Shown in pieces: positions 51,946-60,034 of a DNA stretch of 61,810 bases (position 1 is the stretch's first letter; each line of letters starts with the position of its first letter). A model generated the notes under the pieces. That model made no database searches. It was not told the DNA's origin and saw only the letters and a program-made list of their open reading frames with translations. The stretch comes from Paenibacillus dokdonensis (GTDB lineage: Bacteria; Bacillota; Bacilli; Paenibacillales; Paenibacillaceae), in NCBI RefSeq assembly GCF_004916975.1, contig NZ_STGQ01000002.1, positions 645,299 through 707,108 of the forward strand, given 5' to 3'. The position numbers and the translations under genes were made by a program.

Positions 51946-52884
51946 ATGGCTAAAGTCGTTAATAATGTTACTGAACTCATCGGTAGTACCCCGCTTGTTC
52001 GTTTGAACCGTTTGGCTCCGGAAGACAGCGCAGAAATCTATCTCAAACTTGAATACCAAAACCCGGGTTCCAGCGTAAAAGACCGGATCGCTATCAGCAT
52101 CGTTGAGGAAGCGGAGAAAGACGGGACTTTGAAACCGGGCGGTACGATCGTTGAAGCAACGAGCGGCAATACGGGCATCGGCCTTGCTATGGTTGCTGCA
52201 GCAAAAGGATATAAATCCGTTATCGTTATGCCTGAAACCATGAGCTTGGAGCGCCGCAATCTGCTTCGTGCTTACGGAGCCGAGCTGGTGCTGACACCAG
52301 GAGCGGAAGGCATGAACGGCGCAGTTAAAAAAGCCGAGGAGATCGTAAGCGAGAACCCTGGTTACTTTATGGCAGAGCAGTTCAAAAATCCGGCTAACGT
52401 AAAAATTCACCGTGAAACTACAGGCCCGGAAATCGTAGAAGCCATTGAATCCATTGGTGGTACGCTGGACGCATTCATTGCCGGCATCGGTACTGGCGGT
52501 ACGATCTCAGGCGCGGGTGAAGTGCTGAAGCAAAGCTTTCCGAATGTGAAAATCGTAGCGGTAGAGCCTGCGGCTTCTCCAATTCTGTCCGGCGGTAAAC
52601 CAGGACCTCATAAAATTCAAGGTCTTGGCGCCAACTTTATTCCTGACATTCTGAATCGTGAAATTTATGATGAGATCATCCATGTTGAAAATGATGAAGC
52701 CTTCGACACAGCGCGTCGTGTTGCGAAAGAAGAAGGAGTTCTTGCAGGCATCTCCTCCGGCGCAGCAGTATTTGCTGCACTTAAGGTAGCCAAAGAACTT
52801 GGAAAAGGCAAACGTGTCGTTGTGATTATTCCTAGTAACGGGGAACGTTACCTGAGTACGCCGCTGTACAATTTTGAAGGATAA
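51946..52884 (+). CDS. cysK: Cysteine synthase A
   Basis: CysK is the PLP enzyme O-acetylserine sulfhydrylase. The 312-residue product has the PLP lysine in P-G-S-S-V-K-D-R (Lys45), the substrate loop T-S-G-N-T-G-I-G and the phosphate-binding G-T-G-G-T. AAAAGGGAGG precedes the ATG. It has its own promoter and terminator and codons typical of a well-expressed gene. Its position before pabB is conserved. Confidence 0.97.
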   Translation: MAKVVNNVTELIGSTPLVRLNRLAPEDSAEIYLKLEYQNPGSSVKDRIAISIVEEAEKDGTLKPGGTIVEATSGNTGIGLAMVAAAKGYKSVIVMPETMSLERRNLLRAYGAELVLTPGAEGMNGAVKKAEEIVSENPGYFMAEQFKNPANVKIHRETTGPEIVEAIESIGGTLDAFIAGIGTGGTISGAGEVLKQSFPNVKIVAVEPAASPILSGGKPGPHKIQGLGANFIPDILNREIYDEIIHVENDEAFDTARRVAKEEGVLAGISSGAAVFAALKVAKELGKGKRVVVIIPSNGERYLSTPLYNFEG

Positions 52885-52928
52885 GTTTGCAGAACAATGT
52901 GTTCTGACATTTAATATGATTCTCGCCC

Positions 52929-52960
52929 CTGCTGCTGTCCTTACAGTAGCAGTTTTTTTT
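52929..52960 (+). terminator. Terminator after cysK
   Basis: CTGCTGCTGT pairs with ACAGTAGCAG (one mismatch), followed by eight T. Confidence 0.9.
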
Positions 52961-53074
52961 AGGTTGCAGATCGTGTTTTTGTAAAAACCTGAGGGAAAAG
53001 TCTTTTCAAAAGGGCATCTGGCAAAGTATACTGACAACCAATAGAAAGCTCTTGCAGCAAAGGGGATGAGGAAT

Positions 53075-54682
53075 GTGAACGGGAACAGCAGGTTTACGCA
53101 TGAACATTGGAAGAGGTGGGTGGAGCAGGGTTACACCATGCTGCCATTTATACTTGAAATGGAGCTGGGGAAGGATGTTTCAGGCCTCCCTGCTTCTTGG
53201 TCCCATGCCTGGGAGCAAGCGTCCCCGCATTCTTTTGTCCTCGAGAGCGGCAAGGATGGACGGTATACCTATCTGGGGCTTAAGCCTGTATCCATTCTTA
53301 AGGGAAAGGGAGAACAGGGCGAGATTACCGTATTAAAGGCTGGTAGCAGCACTGAACATACGGCAGGGGCGCCCTTGGATGTCATCAGGCGTTGGATGGA
53401 GCCCTTTCAGGCTCCCAAGCCGCAGGATGATGAGGAGCAATCAGCGGGACTGCCTCCGTTTCTCGGAGGATGTGTCGGATTTTTAGGATATGATGTGGTT
53501 CGCTTCCTGGAATCTCTGCCTGTGAGTGCAGCGGACAATCCGGATATACCCGATTACCTCTGGATGCGGCTTGAAGAGGTATGGATTTACGATCATTCAG
53601 CACATAAGCTGATTTGCGCAGTTCATAAGCCAGTATTGGCAATTGGAGATCTGGAGCGCATATATGAACAAGCACAGGAACAGGCACGGTCTATGCTGAC
53701 GCAGTGGCGCTCTTTTACGGAACAAGTACAGGCAGAGCTGGATGAAGAGCGGCTTTTGCGGCAAAGGCATATGATGGATGCACAGTCGCAGCAGGACCAG
53801 GGACAGTGGCCTGGAATGAAAAGCGCTTTTCCACAGGATGCTTTCGAGCAGGCGGTAGAGACGATACAGAACTATATCCGGCAGGGCGATGTGTTTCAGG
53901 TTAATTTGTCGCTCAGGCAGGAGCAGGAGCTGAATTCAGATCCGGAGCGTACTTATGAATGGCTGCGGATTTTGAATCCGTCGCCGTATATGGGAATGCT
54001 TCGCTCACCAGGCTTCAGTCTTGTGAGCGCATCGCCTGAGCTTCTGGTCAAGCGGCAGGGAGAGCGGATCAGCGCACGTCCGATTGCTGGTACCCGCCGC
54101 CGCGGGCATACGCAGGAAGAGGATATCGCGATGGCGGAAGAACTGCTCAGCAGCAAGAAGGAACGTGCGGAGCATGTCATGCTCGTTGATCTGGAGCGCA
54201 ATGACATCGGCAAGGTGGCAGCTTACGGCACGGTGAGGGTACCGGAGCTAATGACCGTCGAGCACTACTCCCATGTCATGCATCTAGTGTCACAGGTGGA
54301 AGGAGAGCTGGCTTCCGGTAAAGGTGCATTTGATGTCATCGCTGCTTTGTTTCCCGGAGGGACAATAACGGGAGCACCCAAAGTTCGGACGATGGAAATT
54401 ATTGAGGAGCTGGAGCCGGTAAGACGCGGACCCTATACAGGCTCCATGGGCTGGATTGACTATAACGGAAATTTGGAATTAAATATTATCATAAGAACAC
54501 TGGTCGTATCGGATGGAATCGGCATGATTCAAACAGGCGCTGGAGTGGTCATTGACTCCGAGCCGTATCGTGAGTATCGTGAATGCCATAATAAAGCCAA
54601 AGCCATCGTCAAGGCAGTCCTTTTAAGTGAACAGGAAGCGGCTGCTGACATGACCCGGCAGGAAAAGGGGATGAGAGTATGA
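53075..54682 (+). CDS. pabB: Aminodeoxychorismate synthase component I
   Basis: PabB makes 4-amino-4-deoxychorismate from chorismate. The 535-residue product is of the TrpE/PabB fold with V-D-L-E-R-N-D-I-G, the G-G-T-I-T-G-A-P-K-V-R-T-M-E block and Q-T-G-A-G-V-V-I-D-S. The active-site motif reads P-I-A-G-T, as I recall for B. subtilis PabB, not the P-I-K-G-T of the E. coli enzyme. I chose GTG 53075, nine bases past AAAGGGG; ATG 53066 sits too close. Position before pabA and pabC argues for folate rather than tryptophan synthesis. Confidence 0.93.
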   Translation: MNGNSRFTHEHWKRWVEQGYTMLPFILEMELGKDVSGLPASWSHAWEQASPHSFVLESGKDGRYTYLGLKPVSILKGKGEQGEITVLKAGSSTEHTAGAPLDVIRRWMEPFQAPKPQDDEEQSAGLPPFLGGCVGFLGYDVVRFLESLPVSAADNPDIPDYLWMRLEEVWIYDHSAHKLICAVHKPVLAIGDLERIYEQAQEQARSMLTQWRSFTEQVQAELDEERLLRQRHMMDAQSQQDQGQWPGMKSAFPQDAFEQAVETIQNYIRQGDVFQVNLSLRQEQELNSDPERTYEWLRILNPSPYMGMLRSPGFSLVSASPELLVKRQGERISARPIAGTRRRGHTQEEDIAMAEELLSSKKERAEHVMLVDLERNDIGKVAAYGTVRVPELMTVEHYSHVMHLVSQVEGELASGKGAFDVIAALFPGGTITGAPKVRTMEIIEELEPVRRGPYTGSMGWIDYNGNLELNIIIRTLVVSDGIGMIQTGAGVVIDSEPYREYRECHNKAKAIVKAVLLSEQEAAADMTRQEKGMRV

Positions 54683-55260
54683 TACTGGTGATCGATAATT
54701 ATGACTCTTTTACGTATAACCTGGTTCAATATCTTGGTGAACTGGGAGAAGAAGTGAAGGTAATCCGCAATGATGAAATTGATATCCAGGGTATTGAAGC
54801 GCTCGCTCCGGATCATATTCTGATATCGCCAGGCCCATGCACTCCCAATGAAGCGGGAATCAGTCTGGAGACCATTGCGCATTTTAAAGGGAAAATTCCG
54901 ATTTTCGGCGTCTGTCTTGGACATCAGGCCATCGGACAGGCATTTGGCGGACAGGTTGTCCGCGCTGAGCGATTGATGCACGGCAAGACCTCGCTGATTT
55001 TGCATCACGGAACTTCCATATTTGAGGGCCTGCCATCCCCGTTCACGGCGACTCGGTATCATTCCTTGCTGGTGGAACGCAGCACACTGCCTGAGTGCCT
55101 GGAAATTACGGCTGAGACGGAAGAGGGCGAAATTATGGGATTGCGTCACAAGGAATATCCTGTAGAGGGTGTACAGTTTCATCCGGAGTCGATTATTACC
55201 GATTACGGACACCAGATGCTCCGCAACTTTCTGAAGCGGACAGCAACGACTAACGCATGA
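54679..55260 (+). CDS. pabA: Aminodeoxychorismate/anthranilate synthase glutamine amidotransferase
   Basis: PabA delivers ammonia from glutamine to PabB. The 193-residue product is a class I amidotransferase with D-N-Y-D-S-F-T-Y-N, the catalytic Cys in G-V-C-L-G-H-Q and the His-Glu pair in Q-F-H-P-E-S. In B. subtilis the same protein serves TrpE as well; that dual use here is inference. It overlaps pabB and pabC by ATGA on both sides. Confidence 0.96.
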   Translation: MILVIDNYDSFTYNLVQYLGELGEEVKVIRNDEIDIQGIEALAPDHILISPGPCTPNEAGISLETIAHFKGKIPIFGVCLGHQAIGQAFGGQVVRAERLMHGKTSLILHHGTSIFEGLPSPFTATRYHSLLVERSTLPECLEITAETEEGEIMGLRHKEYPVEGVQFHPESIITDYGHQMLRNFLKRTATTNA

Positions 55261-56165
55261 AGTGGATTCTGCTGAACGGTACATGTATCGATGCTTCTGC
55301 TGCCGTGGTTTCCGTTATGGATCACGGCTTTTTATACGGTATGGGATTGTTTGAGACCTTCCGTACCTACGGAGGCAAGCCATTTTTGCTGGAGAGGCAT
55401 TTGGACCGACTGGCTCAAGGCTGCGAAACACTGGGAATCGGGACCGATACCCTGCCTGATCCCTATCAGCTGCGGCAATCTATCAGCGAATTAATGAAGG
55501 CGAACGGCCTGGAGGAGGCGTATATCCGCTATACCGTTAGCGCGGGTGAAGATGTGCTGGGTTTGCCGACAGGGAAATACAGCCGCCCGAGTCAAGTACT
55601 CATGGCTAAAACGCTGCCGGAAGCTTCTGGTGAGCTGTATACCCACGGGAAAGCACTGCAGCTGCTCAATACCAGGCGCAATACCCCGGAAGGCTCTGTA
55701 AGGCTGAAGTCGCTGCATTATATGAACAATATTTTGGCGAAAAGAGAGCTTTCCTCTTACCCTGAAGCCGTAGGCCTTCATGCCGAAGGTCTGATGCTGA
55801 ATGCGGATGGATATCTCTCGGAAGGAATTGTGAGCAATCTTTTCTTCGTTAAAAATAATCAGCTATATACGCCGGATACAGCCTGTGGACTGCTTCCAGG
55901 CATTACGCGCGGACTGGTGCTGGAGATGGCAGCTGCTGAAGGCTTGAGCTGTGAGGAAGGGTTTTATACATGGGAGGATGTAGCCTCGGCCGATGAAATA
56001 TGGCTGACCACCTCGATTCAGGAGCTGGTGCCTGTAACCACGCTCATCGACGGTTCGGGTGCATTGTCACTAATTAGCGGCGGTCGCATCGGGCCTGTCA
56101 CAGGCAGGCTGCTTCGACTGTATCGGCAGCAAACGGGAGGCTATCATGAAAACGACAATTTATGA
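55257..56165 (+). CDS. pabC: Aminodeoxychorismate lyase
   Basis: PabC releases pyruvate from aminodeoxychorismate to give p-aminobenzoate. The 302-residue product is a fold-type IV PLP enzyme with D-H-G-F-L-Y-G-x-G-L-F-E-T near the start, the PLP lysine in L-K-S-L-H-Y-M-N-N, and the E-G-I-V-S-N-L-F block. It overlaps pabA by four bases and folP by 20 bases. Confidence 0.94.
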   Translation: MKWILLNGTCIDASAAVVSVMDHGFLYGMGLFETFRTYGGKPFLLERHLDRLAQGCETLGIGTDTLPDPYQLRQSISELMKANGLEEAYIRYTVSAGEDVLGLPTGKYSRPSQVLMAKTLPEASGELYTHGKALQLLNTRRNTPEGSVRLKSLHYMNNILAKRELSSYPEAVGLHAEGLMLNADGYLSEGIVSNLFFVKNNQLYTPDTACGLLPGITRGLVLEMAAAEGLSCEEGFYTWEDVASADEIWLTTSIQELVPVTTLIDGSGALSLISGGRIGPVTGRLLRLYRQQTGGYHENDNL

Positions 56166-57009
56166 ACGAAACTATACCATGGGTAAAGCAGTGCTTGAAC
56201 TTGGAACATCTACGAAAATCATGGGAATCTTAAATGTAACGCCTGATTCCTTTTCTGATGGTGGCCGGTATGTTGATCCTGAACAAGCAGTATGTCACGC
56301 GCTGCAGATGGTTCAGGAAGGAGCGGATCTGATCGATATCGGAGGTGAATCGACACGGCCCGGATTTGAACCTGTCTCTGCGGAGGAGGAGCTGCGCCGC
56401 GTCATTCCTGTTATTGAGGCTCTTCACCGTGCGGCTCCGCATATTCCGATTTCAGTAGATACCTATAAGGCAGAGGTCGCCCGTAAGGCAATAGAAGCTG
56501 GAGCCCATATCATGAATGATATCTGGGGAGGCAAAAAAGATCCGGATATGCTGAATGCGGCTGCCGAGCTCGGCTGCCCGATTATTTTAATGCATAACAG
56601 GAAAGATATGAACTATAGTGATTTTGCCACTGACGTTGTGCAGGATCTGAAGGAAAGTGTCGAACTTGCGCTGAAGGCCGGTGTGGATGAGAGGCAGATT
56701 ATTTTAGACCCGGGCGTCGGATTCGCCAAGAACGGACCGGAAAATCTGCAAATTATGACGCAGCTTGATCGGCTGGTGGATATCGGGTATCCGGTGCTGC
56801 TCGCGACTTCACGCAAAAAGTTTATCCGGACAGTCTTGGATCTGCCAGTAAACGACATTGTCGAAGGAACGGCTGCTACCGTTGCATTCGGTATTGCCCA
56901 AGGCTGCCAAATAGTACGAGTGCATGATGTGAAGCAGATCAAACGCACCGTGACGATGTGCGACGCCATGCTGTATGCATCAACGGACACCAGACGGATC
57001 GGCTCTTAA
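56146..57009 (+). CDS. folP: Dihydropteroate synthase
   Basis: FolP joins p-aminobenzoate to the pterin and is the sulfonamide target. The 287-residue product has I-L-N-V-T-P-D-S-F-S-D-G-G, the pterin-site D-I-G-G-E-S-T-R-P-G, D-P-G-V-G-F-A-K and S-R-K-K-F-I near the C-terminus. ATG 56146 lies inside pabC with GGGAGGCTATC upstream. It is called sul in B. subtilis. Confidence 0.96.
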   Translation: MKTTIYERNYTMGKAVLELGTSTKIMGILNVTPDSFSDGGRYVDPEQAVCHALQMVQEGADLIDIGGESTRPGFEPVSAEEELRRVIPVIEALHRAAPHIPISVDTYKAEVARKAIEAGAHIMNDIWGGKKDPDMLNAAAELGCPIILMHNRKDMNYSDFATDVVQDLKESVELALKAGVDERQIILDPGVGFAKNGPENLQIMTQLDRLVDIGYPVLLATSRKKFIRTVLDLPVNDIVEGTAATVAFGIAQGCQIVRVHDVKQIKRTVTMCDAMLYASTDTRRIGS

Positions 57010-57031
57010 TTTATCGGAGGGATGACGGATT

Positions 57032-57394
57032 ATGGATAAAATGAAAATGCATCGCATGGAATATTACGGGTATCATGGCGTTTTTGAAGAGGAGCGTAAG
57101 CTGGGCCAACGCTTTTATATTGATCTGGAGCTTGAGCTGGATTTGCGGGCTGCCGGGGAAAATGACGATCTGACCCAAACGGTAAATTATGCCGAAGTTC
57201 ATGAAGTTGTGAAAAAAGTCGTTGAAACCGAGTCTTTCCGCCTGATCGAAGCATTGGCCGAACGTATTGCATCCTCGGTACTGGACACTTATACTAGTAT
57301 CGATGCATTGACGGTCAAAGTGACCAAACCGCATCCTCCCTTTGACATCCATTTTCAGGGCGTCACTGTGGAGCTCCACAGAACAAGAAAGTGA
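57032..57394 (+). CDS. folB: Dihydroneopterin aldolase
   Basis: FolB converts dihydroneopterin to 6-hydroxymethyl-dihydropterin. The 120-residue product has Y-Y-G-Y-H-G-V-F-E-E-E-R, V-N-Y-A-E-V-H and the E-A-L-A-E-R-I-A region with the catalytic Glu, plus the late V-K-V-T-K-P block. CGGAGGGATG precedes the ATG. It sits between folP and folK. Confidence 0.96.
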   Translation: MDKMKMHRMEYYGYHGVFEEERKLGQRFYIDLELELDLRAAGENDDLTQTVNYAEVHEVVKKVVETESFRLIEALAERIASSVLDTYTSIDALTVKVTKPHPPFDIHFQGVTVELHRTRK

Positions 57395-57403
57395 GAACCC
57401 ATC

Positions 57404-57952
57404 ATGAATGCACATTCCACCTCTGACTCATCAGAGGCTTATATTGCTTTAGGGGCCAATTTGGGTGACCGTGAAGATACGCTGATGGAGGCGCTGCGCC
57501 GCCTCGATGAATCTCCCGATATCACCGTGCTCCACTGCTCCAATATCTATGAAACCGAGCCGGTTGGTTATGTGGACCAGCCTTTGTTTCTGAATATGGC
57601 CGTACGGGTCCGCACAATCCTGAATCCATATGGATTGCTGCATGTGATGCAGCAGATCGAGAAGGAGCTCGGAAGAGTCCGCCATATTCGCTGGGGTCCG
57701 AGAACCGTCGATTTGGATCTGATCTGGATGGAAGGGCAGAAGGAGGACACGGAAGAATTGATTCTGCCTCATCCCCGTATGGAAGAGCGTATGTTTGTGC
57801 TTGCCCCGCTGAAGGACATTGTGCCTACGGATGAATCCTCCGGTTTGCGGACTGTAGTCATGGCAGCAGTGGAAAGACTGGATGGAAAGGAAGGTTTGCA
57901 GCTTTGGAAAACTTGCAGCTGGCGCAGCGTATCCGCGCCTTCCGGAAACTAA
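57404..57952 (+). CDS. folK: Hydroxymethyldihydropterin pyrophosphokinase
   Basis: FolK pyrophosphorylates 6-hydroxymethyl-dihydropterin. The 182-residue product has A-L-G-A-N-L-G-D-R-E near residue 17, the E-T-E-P-V-G-Y block, G-P-R-T-V-D-L-D-L-I and H-P-R-M-E-E-R-x-F-V-L-x-P-L. The ribosome binding site is weak, so coupling with folB (nine bases upstream) is likely. Its last 49 bases overlap the next gene in a different frame. Confidence 0.95.
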   Translation: MNAHSTSDSSEAYIALGANLGDREDTLMEALRRLDESPDITVLHCSNIYETEPVGYVDQPLFLNMAVRVRTILNPYGLLHVMQQIEKELGRVRHIRWGPRTVDLDLIWMEGQKEDTEELILPHPRMEERMFVLAPLKDIVPTDESSGLRTVVMAAVERLDGKEGLQLWKTCSWRSVSAPSGN

Positions 57953-58107
57953 AGGGATTTACACAACAAGAGCTGGCATCCGGGTGCGGCATTTCGCTGG
58001 CGGTGCTCGGTGCTATAGAACGCGGAAACCGGCGCGCTGATGAACAGACGTTGACGAGAATTGCGGAGGTTTTGGACATTTCGCTCCAGGAACTCACCAA
58101 TCAATAG
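57904..58107 (+). CDS. yazB: XRE-family HTH protein YazB
   Basis: The 67-residue product is a single Cro/C1-type helix-turn-helix domain: L-K-G-F-T-Q-Q-E-L-A-S-G-C-G-I-S as helices 2-3 and I-A-E-V-L-D-I-S after it. The start is TTG 57904 with AAAGGAAGG upstream, inside the end of folK. It occupies the yazB position between folK and dusB. No DNA target is known; regulation of the folate operon is possible but unsupported. Confidence 0.88.
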   Translation: MENLQLAQRIRAFRKLKGFTQQELASGCGISLAVLGAIERGNRRADEQTLTRIAEVLDISLQELTNQ

Positions 58108-58168
58108 ATTTACTGCTTCAGGACGGACATATATTTGAACAAATGATTTCAAGGAGCGAATGGACCAC

Positions 58169-59191
58169 ATGCTGAAGATTGGCAATATTGAAATGAAGAA
58201 CCAGGTCGTTCTGGCTCCGATGGCGGGAGTATGCAACCCGGCATTCCGGCTCATAGCCAAGGAATTCGGAACCGGACTGGTTTGTGCCGAGATGGTCAGC
58301 GGAAAGGCTATCGTACATGGCAATCAACGCACACGGGAAATGCTTTTTGTCGACGAACGGGAAAAGCCGCTCAGCCTGCAGATTTTTGGCGGTGACCGTG
58401 AATCGCTTGTGGAAGCTGCGAAAGTCGTTGATACGCAGACCAACGCCGATATTATAGACATCAATATGGGCTGCCCTGCACCAAAGGTTACCAAAGTTGA
58501 TGCCGGCGCCCGCTGGCTGCTGGATTCGAATAAAATTTATGAGATGGTTGCTGCGGTCGTGGATGCCGTTGATAAGCCTGTGACGGTTAAAATGCGCACC
58601 GGCTGGGACCACGATCACATCTTTGCGATTGAGAACGCGCGTGCAGTCGAGCGTGCAGGAGGCCAGGCCGTCAGCGTACATGGTCGTACCCGCGAGCAGC
58701 TGTATACCGGCCACGCCGATTGGGATATTATAAAGCAGGTTAAGGAGTCGGTATCGATTCCTGTCATCGGAAACGGGGACGTGGTGACACCGGAGGATGC
58801 CCGCCGGATGCTGGACCAAACGGGTGTGGACGGAGTTATGATCGGGCGGGGAGCGCTTGGCAACCCTTGGATGCTGTATCGTACGATTGAGTATCTGAAG
58901 ACCGGAAAGCTCCTGTCTGAACCACCTGCGGAAGAGAAGATCCGCATAGCGATTTTGCATATGGATCGGCTTATTGCCTTAAGAGGGGAATCGGTTGCCG
59001 TTCGCGAAATGCGTAAGCATTTGGCATGGTATCTGAGAGGACTGAAAGGCTCTAACCGTATCAAGGATGAGATAATGGAAGGAACAAAGCGGGATGAAAT
59101 GGTCAGAATCCTGGAGGATTTTGTAGCCAGCTTGAACGAACGGGCGGAGGGGGAAGCAGACACGGCGGAAGAAGCAGTCGTCTCCCAATAA
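58169..59191 (+). CDS. dusB: tRNA-dihydrouridine synthase DusB (YacF)
   Basis: The enzyme reduces uridines in tRNA with FMN. The 340-residue product has L-A-P-M-A-G-V near the start, the catalytic Cys in N-M-G-C-P-A-P-K-V-T-K, H-G-R-T-R and G-N-G-D-V. I chose ATG 58169, which matches the B. subtilis start; ATG 58160 lies only three bases from AAGGAG. It ends the folate gene run. The last 20 residues are acidic and variable. Confidence 0.94.
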   Translation: MLKIGNIEMKNQVVLAPMAGVCNPAFRLIAKEFGTGLVCAEMVSGKAIVHGNQRTREMLFVDEREKPLSLQIFGGDRESLVEAAKVVDTQTNADIIDINMGCPAPKVTKVDAGARWLLDSNKIYEMVAAVVDAVDKPVTVKMRTGWDHDHIFAIENARAVERAGGQAVSVHGRTREQLYTGHADWDIIKQVKESVSIPVIGNGDVVTPEDARRMLDQTGVDGVMIGRGALGNPWMLYRTIEYLKTGKLLSEPPAEEKIRIAILHMDRLIALRGESVAVREMRKHLAWYLRGLKGSNRIKDEIMEGTKRDEMVRILEDFVASLNERAEGEADTAEEAVVSQ

Positions 59192-59220
59192 TGCCCATGC
59201 ATATGCCAGAGGGCACGTGA

Positions 59221-59249
59221 TTGACATTTTGAAATGCTTACCATATAAT
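59221..59249 (+). promoter_or_regulatory. Sigma-A promoter of greA
   Basis: TTGACA (59221-59226), exactly 17 bases and TATAAT (59244-59249): a full consensus promoter, leaving a leader of about 155 bases before greA. Confidence 0.9.
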
Positions 59250-59410
59250 TTTTCAGTATAAATTCGACTTTATCCTTAAAACAGCAGAGGGATGTTCTGA
59301 TCCTTCAGACTTTGCATAAATATAGATTGATCTAAAGATAACATGATAGTTCTTTCTATAATGATTACGGTAGTTTTAAATTTATTTACATGACAGGAGA
59401 ATCGGTTAAG

Positions 59411-59887
59411 ATGAGCGATAAAGAAGTCATTCTAACACAGGACGGACTCAAAAAGCTGGAAGACGAACTCGAGAACCTGAAATCAGTCAAACGGCGCGAG
59501 GTGGCAGAACGTATCAAAGTGGCCATTGGCTACGGGGATATCAGTGAAAACTCGGAGTACGAAGATGCCAAAAATGAGCAGGCTTTTATTGAGGGGCGCA
59601 TCATCACACTGGAAAAATTGCTTCGCAATGCCCGGATTATCAACAGCGACGAAATCAATACTGATGTTGTCGGAGTCGGTGCTACGGTAATCGTGCAGGA
59701 TCTGGAGTTCGGTGATACGATGGAATACACGATTGTGGGTACGGCTGAATCCGATCCCCTTAACAATAAAATCTCGAACGAAAGTCCAGTGGGTAAAGCC
59801 ATTTTGGGCAAGCAAAAAAACACCACAGTGGATGTTAACGTTCCTGCGGGCGTGGTTCAATACAAGATCATCGATATCAAAAAGTAA
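59411..59887 (+). CDS. greA: Transcription elongation factor GreA
   Basis: GreA rescues backtracked RNA polymerase by stimulating transcript cleavage. The 158-residue product has the N-terminal coiled coil (about 5-75) with the acidic tip D-I-S-E-N-S-E-Y-E-D-A, and the C-terminal FKBP-like domain with V-G-A-T-V-I-V and I-S-N-E-S-P-V-G-K-A. I chose ATG 59411, with ACAGGAG upstream. It has its own consensus promoter and a terminator. B. subtilis does not have greA at this place. Confidence 0.96.
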   Translation: MSDKEVILTQDGLKKLEDELENLKSVKRREVAERIKVAIGYGDISENSEYEDAKNEQAFIEGRIITLEKLLRNARIINSDEINTDVVGVGATVIVQDLEFGDTMEYTIVGTAESDPLNNKISNESPVGKAILGKQKNTTVDVNVPAGVVQYKIIDIKK

Positions 59888-59915
59888 GATCCGCATGCTT
59901 TAGGGATTGTTAGAA

Positions 59916-59940
59916 AGCTTCCTTTAGGAGGCTTTTTTTT
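59916..59940 (+). terminator. Terminator after greA
   Basis: AGCTTCC pairs with GGAGGCT around TTTA, followed by T7. Confidence 0.85.
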
Positions 59941-60034
59941 CAGATATATAGAATGAACTTTAGTACATTCTAGGGTAGACACCTGTGTACGTTTGACGAA
60001 AGCAGGCAGTGAGATAGAAGGAGTGACGTTTGAA

